From contig CBDEVU010000009.1 of the NCBI GenBank assembly GCA_965243715.1, positions 186,001 through 250,000 on the forward strand: a stretch of DNA of 64,000 nucleotides. Direction: 5' to 3'. The notes beneath the pieces are model-generated. The model did not search any database and was not told the origin of the DNA. It was given only the letters and a program-made list of their open reading frames with translations. The translations under genes and the position numbers were made by a program. The DNA comes from UBA11606 sp965243715 (GTDB lineage: Bacteria; Actinomycetota; Acidimicrobiia; Acidimicrobiales; Aldehydirespiratoraceae). Of the stretch, positions 9,172 through 17,342 are shown one piece after another; within the stretch, counting starts at the first letter, position 1, and every line of letters starts with the position of its first letter.

Positions 9172-9504
9172 TTAGCGAATGAGTTGGTTTGGGCAAGGAT
9201 CGCCGTTGAGTCCGGCCACGGTAACGGTGATGCTGCGGCGAAATAAGCCCGCGGTGGTAGAGACGGTTATCTCCAGCGGCAGGGGCAGGAGGTCAGCGTC
9301 GAGAAAAATCTCGACGTCGCGGAGCGGACGCCGAACCAAATAGGAGTCAAGTTGCCGTCCGGTTATACCGGTGTCGACCGACACCTCGAACTTCGTGCCT
9401 CAACCGTGAGGTTCGAGAAGATCAATCACGGCCCGGCCCCCTTTGCGCCGAATTAGCGCCGCGGCCTTCTCAGTCACATAAAGTTCCAGCGCATAAAGTT
9501 CCAT
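9172..9504 (-). CDS. Small protein with in-frame TGA, candidate selenoprotein (HesB/CC-Se-like)
   Basis: The minus strand is open from ATG 9504 to TAA 9172 except for one TGA at 9402-9400 (codon 35). Both sides read like one protein: MELYALELYVTEKAAALIRR then KGGRAVIDLLEPHG, [TGA], GTKFEVSVDTGITGRQLDSY, and a strand-rich C-terminal half with LRDVEIFLDADLL and SITVTVAGL; 110 residues with the TGA read through. This layout (VTEKAA..L..KGG, redox position, C-terminal VxGL) resembles small IscA/HesB-fold (seleno)proteins with a CC or CU motif, from memory. Fourteen nt after TGA a hairpin GGTGTC-GGTC-GACACC fits a bacterial SECIS. If TGA is a true stop, the gene is broken and only the part from GTG 9384 could be made. 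First gene of the nudix-ctpE-lipid kinase operon. Confidence 0.6.
9370..9385 (-). promoter_or_regulatory. Putative bacterial SECIS hairpin
   Basis: Minus-strand GGTGTC-GGTC-GACACC: perfect 6-bp stem, loop GGUC (one more G-C pair possible), beginning 14 nt 3' of the TGA, so the loop lies about 21 nt after the UGA. Bacterial SECIS elements have the apical loop roughly 16-37 nt after UGA with a G in the first loop positions, and the E. coli fdhF loop also has GGUC. The match is by eye only. Confidence 0.5.
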
Positions 9505-9603
9505 ACCGGCATAAACCCTAGGTCAAGGTGACGGTGAAGCCGCGACCCGGGAATCTGCCAGCCATAACAGTGACTGCCAGTCGGCCTCTATAGAGTCGGA
9601 TCG
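9505..9603. promoter_or_regulatory. Divergent promoter region, small protein / restriction enzyme
   Basis: 99 bp separating the minus-strand operon from the plus-strand restriction-modification genes. It marks the left edge of the accessory island. No clear operator repeats seen. Confidence 0.4.
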
Positions 9604-12600
9604 ATGAGATCAAAGACCGATAGGCTAGACGACCCGGTCCTCAATTCACCCTATGACCCGCCGGAGGCGTATTTCGTGCTCGGGCCGAAGGGGCCGACCG
9701 GTGAGGTCAAACCGGGGCGTCGCCCCAGCGAGTCTTTCATCCCAGTGCCGGTTTCGAAGAAGATGAAGCGAGGTCACAAAAAAGATCACCCCGCGGCAGC
9801 CGAAGAAGCGAGCCTCGATCTTTTTGATATTACCGGTGAGCGGCGGGAGCAAAACAGCCTGATCAACGACATCAGGAAACGGGTGGAGCTTTGGCGAGCC
9901 CGGGGGTATGTCGGGGTGACACCGATCAGCCGGAAACTGATGGAGCATTGGGCTGACGAGACTCGCCAAGAGAGGGTTCTTTTCTGTCAGCGTGAAGCAG
10001 CCGAGACCGCCATCTATTTGGCCGAGGTTGCTGGTAGGCACGGCGAGCCGGACTTTCGGGCCCGTATCGAGCCTCACAACATTGAGCACAATAACGGTCT
10101 GCCCAGGGTCGCGTTGAAAATGGCGACCGGCACCGGCAAGACGATCGTGATGGGCATGCTGATCGCGTGGCAGACCTGCAATAAGGCGTACAGCCCGCGA
10201 GACGCCAGGTTCACGAACCGGTTTCTGGTCGTCGTTCCAGGTATCACGATTCGGGACCGGCTGCGGGTGCTGTTCCCGCACGACGATTCGAATTATTACG
10301 ACCTGCGCGGCCTAGTGCCCCACGATCTGCGCTCAACGCTAGATGATGCCGCGATCATGATCACGAACTATCACACCTTTTTGCCGAAGACGGCGAAGGA
10401 GATGCAGGGAGTGGCCAAGAACACTCGACTCCTTTTGACGTCGGGGAAGAAAACGGATCCGTTCTTGGAAACCGAAGAGGACATCGTCGATCGGGTGATG
10501 CGAGATTTTTCGAGCCGTGGCAAAGGCGGGATCCTTGTTCTGAACGATGAAGCCCATCACTGTTATCAGGACAAACCGCTTGGTTCGGATCAGCCCGACA
10601 AGCTCGATCGGGAAACCAAGGAACGCAACCAAGGGGCCCGGGTGTGGTTCCGCGGGCTCGATGCCGTCGCCCAACGGGTAGGGGTAAAAGCGATTTATGA
10701 CCTTTCGGCGACTCCCTTCTATCTAGGCGGGTCCGGATACCACGAGGGCTACATTTTTCCGTGGGTCATAAGCGACTTCTCACTAATGGATGCCATCGAG
10801 TCGGGAATTGTCAAGGTGCCGAGGGTGCCGGTGGACGACGACGTTGTTGCCACTGATCAGCCAACATATTTGAACCTTTGGGATCACGTCGGCGATCAAC
10901 TTCCGAAACGTGCCAACAAGAAAGCTCAGTCCGACGCAACCTGGGTGCCTCCCAAAGTACTCCAGGGTGCTCTCGAGTCGCTTTACCGGAGCTACGACAA
11001 GCGCTTCCGGGCTTGGGAAAAAGACCTCAAGCCGCACGGCGAGTCTCCTCCGGTGATGATCGTGGTTTGCCCCAACACGATCGTGTCGAAGCTCGTGTTC
11101 GACTGGATCGCCGGTCAGGCCATTTTGTCGCCGGACGGCAGCGAAATCGTCCGCAAAGGCAACCTCGCGTTGTTGTCCAACGCGGTCGAGGGTCGATGGC
11201 TCGACCGACCTCCCACGATCATCGTGGATTCGGCCCAACTCGAATCGGGTGAGGTGCTGAAGCAGGATTTCAAAGCCGCGGCCGGGCGCGAGATCGATAC
11301 GTTCAAGCATGAATACCGGCGGCGAAATCACGGCGCTGATGTTACAAAACTCACCGACGAAGACATCCTGCGAGAGGTCATGAACACGGTGGGTAAGAAA
11401 GGTAAGCTAGGGGAGACGGTCCGCTGCGTGGTGAGTGTGTCGATGCTGACCGAGGGCTGGGACGCCAACACGGTGACGCACGTTCTCGGTATTCGGCGGT
11501 TCGGTAGTCAACTGCTGTGCGAGCAGGTGGTGGGTCGAGGTCTCCGCCGCCGCAGTTATGAGGTCAACGCCGATGGGAGGTTCGAGCCGGAGTACGCCGA
11601 GGTGTACGGCGTCCCGTTTGCTTTCATCCCCACCGATCGCACGATCGACACCCCGAAACCAGCTTCGCCAGTGATCGAGGTTCGTTCTTTGCCTGACCGA
11701 TATGACCTTCGTATCGAGTTTCCCAAGCTCGACGGTTACCGAGTTGAGGTCCCCGAAGAGCCGATCGTGTTCGATCACGAAAACACTAAACAGCTCCATA
11801 TCGACAAGGACCAGGTGGCGATCTGGGTCGAAGTGGGTGGCCTCGTCGGCCGGGCCGATGAGATCGACCTGTCGAACGTGCGCAACGCCCGGCGACAGCA
11901 CATCATCTACGAGATCGCCGCGGAGGTGCTGCGGCGGTTCTTCTGCGGGCACGACGAAGCGCTAAAGCCGTGGCTGTTCCCGGCGATTCTCGACGTGACC
12001 CGCCGCTGGTTTGAATCGAAAGTCGATTTCGGGGCCGATACCCCGCCCGGGGTGCTGCTGCTGGCCCAGTGCAAGATTGCCGCCGCGGCGGCTGTCTACG
12101 ACGCTGTCATCCGTTATCCCGATGCTCGGCGTGAGATGATGCTGCCGCTTTTTCGTCGCTTCGACCGGTTGGGGTCCACCGATGAGGTCCTGTTTTTTAC
12201 CCGAAAGGCGGCGATCGAGACGCAACGGTCGCCGGTGAACTACGTCGTGCTCGACGGCATTAAGGGCAATACTTGGGAAGAAACCGTCGCCGCGATCCTC
12301 GAGGCTGATACTGAGCGGGTCGTGTCTTACGTCAAAAACGATCACCTCGATTTCGACATCCCCTATGTCTATGAAGGCAAAAGCCACCGTTACGTGCCCG
12401 ATTTTTTGGTCCGGCTTGCTCAACGCGACGATGACTCGGTCCCCCGCACGCTCATCATCGAGGTTTCGGGCGGTCGAAAGAGCCCCAGTCTCACGGCCGC
12501 GAAAGCCGCCACCGCGCGAGATCAGTGGTGTACGGCGGTCAACAACGACGGCGGCTTCGGCCGCTGGGGTTACGTAGAGATCGTTTCGATGGTCAACGCC

Positions 12601-12672
12601 GCTGAACGTATCGGCGACGCCCTCGACGCTCTCTACGCTGACGATCCCGTCATTGGCGTACCGGTCAGCTAG
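9604..12672 (+). CDS. res: Type III-like restriction endonuclease, Res subunit
   Basis: A 1022-residue helicase-nuclease. Seen: helicase motif I MATGTGKTIVMG (about 172-183), motif II as LNDEAHHC (about 314), motif III-like YDLSATPFY, and motif VI-like QVVGRGLRRR; at the C-terminus a PD-(D/E)xK nuclease pattern YVPDFLVR ... LIIEVSGGRK (about 925-958). This is the architecture of type III Res subunits that translocate or slide on DNA and cut after meeting another complex at unmethylated sites. The partner methyltransferase begins 11 nt downstream, with its own AGGAG. Gene appears intact. Confidence 0.9.
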   Translation: MRSKTDRLDDPVLNSPYDPPEAYFVLGPKGPTGEVKPGRRPSESFIPVPVSKKMKRGHKKDHPAAAEEASLDLFDITGERREQNSLINDIRKRVELWRARGYVGVTPISRKLMEHWADETRQERVLFCQREAAETAIYLAEVAGRHGEPDFRARIEPHNIEHNNGLPRVALKMATGTGKTIVMGMLIAWQTCNKAYSPRDARFTNRFLVVVPGITIRDRLRVLFPHDDSNYYDLRGLVPHDLRSTLDDAAIMITNYHTFLPKTAKEMQGVAKNTRLLLTSGKKTDPFLETEEDIVDRVMRDFSSRGKGGILVLNDEAHHCYQDKPLGSDQPDKLDRETKERNQGARVWFRGLDAVAQRVGVKAIYDLSATPFYLGGSGYHEGYIFPWVISDFSLMDAIESGIVKVPRVPVDDDVVATDQPTYLNLWDHVGDQLPKRANKKAQSDATWVPPKVLQGALESLYRSYDKRFRAWEKDLKPHGESPPVMIVVCPNTIVSKLVFDWIAGQAILSPDGSEIVRKGNLALLSNAVEGRWLDRPPTIIVDSAQLESGEVLKQDFKAAAGREIDTFKHEYRRRNHGADVTKLTDEDILREVMNTVGKKGKLGETVRCVVSVSMLTEGWDANTVTHVLGIRRFGSQLLCEQVVGRGLRRRSYEVNADGRFEPEYAEVYGVPFAFIPTDRTIDTPKPASPVIEVRSLPDRYDLRIEFPKLDGYRVEVPEEPIVFDHENTKQLHIDKDQVAIWVEVGGLVGRADEIDLSNVRNARRQHIIYEIAAEVLRRFFCGHDEALKPWLFPAILDVTRRWFESKVDFGADTPPGVLLLAQCKIAAAAAVYDAVIRYPDARREMMLPLFRRFDRLGSTDEVLFFTRKAAIETQRSPVNYVVLDGIKGNTWEETVAAILEADTERVVSYVKNDHLDFDIPYVYEGKSHRYVPDFLVRLAQRDDDSVPRTLIIEVSGGRKSPSLTAAKAATARDQWCTAVNNDGGFGRWGYVEIVSMVNAAERIGDALDALYADDPVIGVPVS

Positions 12673-12682
12673 GAGACTCATC

Positions 12683-14770
12683 ATGGCCCGAAAGCAAACT
12701 CCCCAGCAAGGCCCGACCGCAGTCGAGGCTATCACTCATAGGCAAACCCGGGCCAACATCCCGACCGCCGACGCCCATAATCTGCTCCCGCCCGATGTTG
12801 AGGAGATCATCGAGGTCACTTACCCCCGCGAGATCCGCTCGCCGATGCTGGTCTGGAAAGGCAAAGAAGAACTCGATGATGAGGACCTCTGTGTTGACGC
12901 CCCCCCGATCTACATCCAAGAAAAGATCGACCCTCGGGTGCTGATCGAAAACCTGCGCAAGACCGTGGCTGCGGCGGGTGAAAGCGAGCCTGAGCAGACG
13001 TTGTTCGAAGCGTTCGACGGGTTGAACGAACTAGACCTAGTAGAGTTTTATAAGCATTCGGCCAACTGGTCGAACCGGGTGATCCTCGGCGACAGCTTAC
13101 AGGTCATGGCCAGCCTGGCCGAGCGGGAGCGACTGCGGGGCAAGGTCCAGATGATCTACCTGGATCCGCCTTACGGGATCAAGTTCGGTTCGAACTGGCA
13201 GGTATCGGCCCGTAAGCGTGAAGTCACCGACGGCAAAACCGATCACGTGGCCCGCGATGCTGAGCAGGTCAAAGCTTTCCGGGACACTTGGGAGCTAGGG
13301 ATTCATAGCTATCTCAGCTATCTGCGTGACCGGTTACAGGTCGGGCGGGATTTGCTGACCGAGAGCGGATCGGTGTTTGTCCAGATCGGGGCCGAGAACG
13401 TCCATCTTGTGCGTTCGCTGCTCGATGAGGTGATGGGGTCCGAGAACTTCGTGAGCCTGATCTCGTTCGTGACTACCAGCGGTTTCACTAGCTCGACAAC
13501 CCTGTCGAGAAACGGCGATTACCTTGTCTGGTACGCCAAAGCGATCGATAAGGTCAAGATCCGGCGGCAGTGGGTGGCGGCACCGGACCGGCAGGGTTAC
13601 CGATGGCTCTGCTTTGCCGACGGTACCAGCAGAGGTATGAAGCGAACCGAGACTCTCGAGGATTTGCCAGCCGGCTGCCGTCTATACCAACCAGATAACT
13701 TGAAGTCACAAGGAGGAGCTGGGACCGATCAGACGTTCGAGCATTTGGGCAAGACGTACACCCCGGGGGCCAATTCCCATTGGAAAGCTTCGTTACCCGC
13801 GGGCATGGCCCGGCTCGCGGCCGCCAACCGGATTCATGTGGCTCGAAACATCATCAGGTACCGGCGGTTCGTGGATGATTTCCCATATCAGGTTCGTGGC
13901 AACTTCTGGACTGATACAGGTAGTAGTCTCGGTGGCGACAAGATCTACGTGGTGCAGACCAACACCAAGGTCGTAGAGCGCTGCCTGCTGCTAGCGACCG
14001 ATCCCGGCGATCTGGTCCTCGACCCGACCTGCGGTTCGGGCACCACGGCGTTCGTGGCTGAGCGTTGGGGCCGACGGTGGATCACGATTGATTCCTCTCG
14101 GGTCGCGCTGGCGCTTTGTCGTCAGCGGCTGGCCGGAGCCCGGTTCCCGTACTTTATGCTCGCCGATTCGCCCGAAGGTCGGGCCAAAGAAAGCGAGGTT
14201 GCTAATAAGAAACTGGCCCCCGCCGAGACAACGAACGACGTTCGACAAGGGTTTGTTTATGAGCGCGTCCCCCACATAACGCTCAGTTCGATCGCCAACA
14301 ACCCCGACATTCACGCCGGGATGACCCCGGCCGCAATCGACGCCGCGATTACCCGCCACGCCGACTCCGAACTGCTCTACGATAAGCCTTACTCAGACCC
14401 GGGAAAGGTCCGGGTGACCGGCCCGTTCACCGTCGAGAGCTTATCCCCGCACCGCAATCTGGCCGGCCTTGACGACCGGTCGAACCCGGCCTGCAGCGAG
14501 CGGTCCCGGCCGGGCTATGCGGAGGCGTCCTTTGAGCAAATCATCCTAGAGAACCTGGGCGCAGCCGGGGTGCAAAATGGCCGCAAGGCTGAGCGTATCG
14601 AGTTTGATCTCATCGAGGGTTACGCCGGTAGCTACGTGCAGGCGATCGGAATACGACAAGAACAGGGGGGGGGGAGGGCCGAAGCGGGTTGGTCTGTCGA
14701 TCGGGCCGCAGTACGGAACGGTGGCCCCGCAGTTCGTCAAGAACGCGGCCCGCGAAGCCAGCAAGGATAA
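12683..14770 (+). CDS. mod: Site-specific DNA methyltransferase, Mod subunit (frame interrupted at G10 tract)
   Basis: Adenine-specific beta-class DNA methyltransferase: catalytic DPPYGIKF (about 163-170) precedes the SAM-binding DPTCGSGTTAF (about 451-461), the order found in type III Mod subunits. The ATG at 12683 follows AGGAG and is preferred to an upstream in-frame start inside res. At 14665-14674 there is a run of ten G; after it this frame continues for only about 32 unfamily-like residues to a TGA-type end at 14770, whereas the +1 frame reads on as the normal Mod C-terminus. With nine G the two would be one protein of about 889 residues. So the present copy is either phase-OFF, mutated, or miscalled. 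Confidence 0.85.
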   Translation: MARKQTPQQGPTAVEAITHRQTRANIPTADAHNLLPPDVEEIIEVTYPREIRSPMLVWKGKEELDDEDLCVDAPPIYIQEKIDPRVLIENLRKTVAAAGESEPEQTLFEAFDGLNELDLVEFYKHSANWSNRVILGDSLQVMASLAERERLRGKVQMIYLDPPYGIKFGSNWQVSARKREVTDGKTDHVARDAEQVKAFRDTWELGIHSYLSYLRDRLQVGRDLLTESGSVFVQIGAENVHLVRSLLDEVMGSENFVSLISFVTTSGFTSSTTLSRNGDYLVWYAKAIDKVKIRRQWVAAPDRQGYRWLCFADGTSRGMKRTETLEDLPAGCRLYQPDNLKSQGGAGTDQTFEHLGKTYTPGANSHWKASLPAGMARLAAANRIHVARNIIRYRRFVDDFPYQVRGNFWTDTGSSLGGDKIYVVQTNTKVVERCLLLATDPGDLVLDPTCGSGTTAFVAERWGRRWITIDSSRVALALCRQRLAGARFPYFMLADSPEGRAKESEVANKKLAPAETTNDVRQGFVYERVPHITLSSIANNPDIHAGMTPAAIDAAITRHADSELLYDKPYSDPGKVRVTGPFTVESLSPHRNLAGLDDRSNPACSERSRPGYAEASFEQIILENLGAAGVQNGRKAERIEFDLIEGYAGSYVQAIGIRQEQGGGRAEAGWSVDRAAVRNGGPAVRQERGPRSQQG
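14665..14674 (+). repeat. G10 homopolymer inside mod
   Basis: Ten consecutive G between ACA and AGGGCC inside the methyltransferase gene. Loss of one G (or gain of two) joins the two reading frames. Slippage in such tracts is the known basis of phase-variable mod genes. Confidence 0.95.
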
Positions 14771-15350
14771 CGATCTCGACCTTCTCTGCATTCTCGCCTT
14801 CGCCTTTGATCCGCAGGTACTAAACACCGACGAAGATTACGTCGCCACCGACGAGAGTTTCGACGTGGCCGGCAGCCGTTCGATCGGTAAGATCCCGGTG
14901 CTGCTAGTGCGGATGAACACCGACCTTTTGATGGGTTCGGACCTGAAAAAGACGGGGCGGGGGAATCTTTTCACCGTTTTCGGAGAACCCGACATCGCGG
15001 TCAAACAAAAAGGCGACAATATAATTGTTGAGTTGCTCGGCGTTGACGTCTATGACCCTACTACGGGTGACGTGCGCTCGGATCAGACCGATAAGGTTGC
15101 GCTGTGGATGATCGACACCGACTACGACGAAGAGAGTTTCTTCGTCCGCCACTGTTACTTCACCGGCGGTCAGGATCCCTATAAACGACTAAAACTGGCC
15201 CTCAAGGCCGACATCGATGCTGAGGCGTGGGAGACCCTATATCAGACGGTTAGCCGGCCTTTCCCCAAGCCGTCGACGGGGAAGATCGCGGTGAAGGTCA
15301 TCAACGACTACGGCGACGAAGTGGTTAAGGTCATCAATGTCATCGACTGA
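14676..15350 (+). CDS. mod: Mod methyltransferase, C-terminal part in the shifted frame
   Basis: About 220 residues, beginning around GPKRVGLSIGPQYGTVAPQ and containing RSIGKIPVLLVRMNTDLLM, GNLFTVFGEPDIAV and a well-preserved end EVVKVINVID. It has no plausible own start signal at its beginning and continues the upstream methyltransferase domain, so I read it as the C-terminal, probably Res-interacting or accessory, portion of Mod separated by the G10 tract. It ends 36 nt before the convergent ABC permease gene. Confidence 0.8.
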   Translation, partial: GPKRVGLSIGPQYGTVAPQFVKNAAREASKDNDLDLLCILAFAFDPQVLNTDEDYVATDESFDVAGSRSIGKIPVLLVRMNTDLLMGSDLKKTGRGNLFTVFGEPDIAVKQKGDNIIVELLGVDVYDPTTGDVRSDQTDKVALWMIDTDYDEESFFVRHCYFTGGQDPYKRLKLALKADIDAEAWETLYQTVSRPFPKPSTGKIAVKVINDYGDEVVKVINVID

Positions 15351-15385
15351 GCAACTCTGTGGCGCCGATTTAGGCACAAGGTGAT

Positions 15386-16648
15386 TCAGGTGATCCCAGA
15401 TCGTAGAGCAGTTATTGGTTCAACTCGCGAAGCTTGCCACGCCGGATAGAGCCCCGCGATTAGTCCGGTCAGGGCGCCTGCAATCGGTGCCAATAGCGGT
15501 AGACGAACCGCGAGTACCGGCGTCCACGACTGCCAGGCAGAAACGGCAACGATCGAAAGAACACCCACCGACGAGCCGACTATGCCACCAAGCAGACCAA
15601 CAATCGTAGACTCTGTGGTGAATTGCGACGCTATATGCGTTCTAGACGCGCCAACCGCTCTGCGAAGTCCGATCTCTCCAACGCGTTCGGTCACACTCAC
15701 GAGTGTCACATTAGCGATGCCGATCGCTCCCGCGAGAAGGCCGACTCCTCCAAGCATTAAGAACAACGCGTTGACATCGCGTCTGAGCCCAGCTCTGACC
15801 AGTCTGGAATCAGAGCCAGTTAGCGCCTCTAAGGATTCTGGTTTTGTGGCGTTCAAAGCGAGCGGAGCGACGTCCGCTATTGTGGTATTTGCACCAACCT
15901 CAGTCCGCAGATAGACCTCGGCGATACCTTTCAGCCCAAACTTTTCCCGAGCGAGACCATTGGGCACGAAAATTGAAGCATCCAAGCCGCCGCCCGCATC
16001 CGCGGAACTGACGATACCCACGACCGTAACACGGGCGTTTCCCATGAGAATCGTTGGGGCAACATCGATACGGGCGACGGCTAGTTTCTGAGCGGCCTCG
16101 GCGCCGAGCACCACGACCGGATCGCCGCGAACGTTGTGTCCCTCGTCGAACAGACGGCCAGATATCAGGTTCGCATTCGCGACGTCAAAGTATCCTTCGC
16201 TCACCGCAAAGACGGGTAAGAGGTGCCCGGCCGACGCTAAAGGATCGATCACGGCAACGCCAGACGTCCGCAAAGATGCGTCCTCAATAGAGGTTCGGCT
16301 ACCGGCGACCTGAACGCCGTTCAATCGCTCGATTCGTTCCGCTGCGTCCCATGGGATACTCCCCACCCTGGAACCTCCAAGGTTGTCAGATCCGTCAGAG
16401 TTATCCGCGTGCCTCACGACTACCCGTGTAGCAGAGACTTCGTCGAAGCGCGTAACAATTTGATTGCCAGCCGTGGCCGAAAGTCCAAGAGTTGCTACGA
16501 GGGCAGCCACTCCAAGCACAGTCCCCATCGCCGTCATGGCGGTGCGTCCGGGGCGGGTCATGAGCCCATCAATGGCCTCGTTCACGAGGTCACTGACGCC
16601 AAGTCTGCCCTCGATCAGATCAAGATCGGTAGCTTGTTTAGAGCGCAT
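15386..16648 (-). CDS. MacB/FtsX-type ABC transporter permease
   Basis: A 420-residue permease of the MacB/FtsX class: N-terminal cytoplasmic stretch (LVNEAIDGLMTRPGRT), membrane segment MGTVLGVAALVATLGLSATA, a large extracytoplasmic domain, and three C-terminal membrane segments including IGLRRAVGASRTHI and a final LYPAWQASRVEPITALRSG signature. Such proteins do not import; they drive export or mechanotransmission across the envelope. The start overlaps the ATPase gene by 11 nt. Last gene of a five-gene minus-strand locus mirrored at 31.4-36.2 kb. A 91-bp piece of this gene is duplicated at 20487-20577. Confidence 0.92.
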   Translation of the reverse strand: MRSKQATDLDLIEGRLGVSDLVNEAIDGLMTRPGRTAMTAMGTVLGVAALVATLGLSATAGNQIVTRFDEVSATRVVVRHADNSDGSDNLGGSRVGSIPWDAAERIERLNGVQVAGSRTSIEDASLRTSGVAVIDPLASAGHLLPVFAVSEGYFDVANANLISGRLFDEGHNVRGDPVVVLGAEAAQKLAVARIDVAPTILMGNARVTVVGIVSSADAGGGLDASIFVPNGLAREKFGLKGIAEVYLRTEVGANTTIADVAPLALNATKPESLEALTGSDSRLVRAGLRRDVNALFLMLGGVGLLAGAIGIANVTLVSVTERVGEIGLRRAVGASRTHIASQFTTESTIVGLLGGIVGSSVGVLSIVAVSAWQSWTPVLAVRLPLLAPIAGALTGLIAGLYPAWQASRVEPITALRSGIT

Positions 16649-17342
16649 TCACTCGGTCGCTCACGACGCGGCCGTCGACCAAAGTGACGACGCGTTCGGC
16701 CCGGTCTGCAACTTCTGGATTGTGGGTGACCATGACAACGGTCAGCCCGCGGGCGTGGAGGCGATCGAATAGGTCGAGCACGCCGGTGGCGGTGTCTTGA
16801 TCGAGGTTCCCGGTGGGTTCGTCGGCCAACAGCAACGAAGGCGAAATCGAGATCGCCCGGGCGATAGCCACTCGCTGACGCTCGCCACCAGACAGCGTCG
16901 GAGGAAATGACGTCAAACGGTGACCTAGACCCACGAGTTCTAACGCCTCGGTGGATTTTTGGCGCCGGACACTTCGTGGAGTCCGGTGATAGACGTGAGC
17001 GATTTCCACATTAGAAACAGCGGTCCGATTGGGAAGAAGATTGAACGTCTGGAACACGAAGCCGATTTTTTGTCCTCGAAGGATCGAACGGTGACGCTCG
17101 GCAAGGTCAAGCGTGTTGGTGCCGTCGAGGTAGTAGGAGCCAGATGAGGGACGATCCAGCAGGCCCAAAATATTGAGCAGTGTCGACTTGCCGGATCCGC
17201 TCGGACCCATAATTGCCACGTATTCACCCCGGCGAAGTTTTAGGCTCACCTCGGCCAATGCTGTAACCATCACTTTTCCGCCGAAACTCCGCGCAATTGA
17301 AGTGACGTTAATTAGGTCCCGCTCGCTCTCAGGCGATCTCAT
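16638..17342 (-). CDS. MacB/LolD-type ABC transporter ATP-binding protein
   Basis: A 234-residue ATPase with Walker A GPSGSGKST (about 45-53), Q-loop VFQTFNLLP, signature LSGGERQRVAIARA (about 148-161), Walker B LLLADEPTGNLD and H-loop VTHNPE. The LLNILGLLDRPSSG segment is typical of MacB/LolD export ATPases. Start overlaps the adaptor stop by 4 nt (ATGA) and its end overlaps the permease start, so the three are translationally coupled. Confidence 0.95.
   Translation of the reverse strand: MRSPESERDLINVTSIARSFGGKVMVTALAEVSLKLRRGEYVAIMGPSGSGKSTLLNILGLLDRPSSGSYYLDGTNTLDLAERHRSILRGQKIGFVFQTFNLLPNRTAVSNVEIAHVYHRTPRSVRRQKSTEALELVGLGHRLTSFPPTLSGGERQRVAIARAISISPSLLLADEPTGNLDQDTATGVLDLFDRLHARGLTVVMVTHNPEVADRAERVVTLVDGRVVSDRVNAL

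Noticed and set aside
10783..11331. Long minus-strand frames inside the Res gene
   Set aside because: No protein-like sequence; helicase motifs lie on the other strand.
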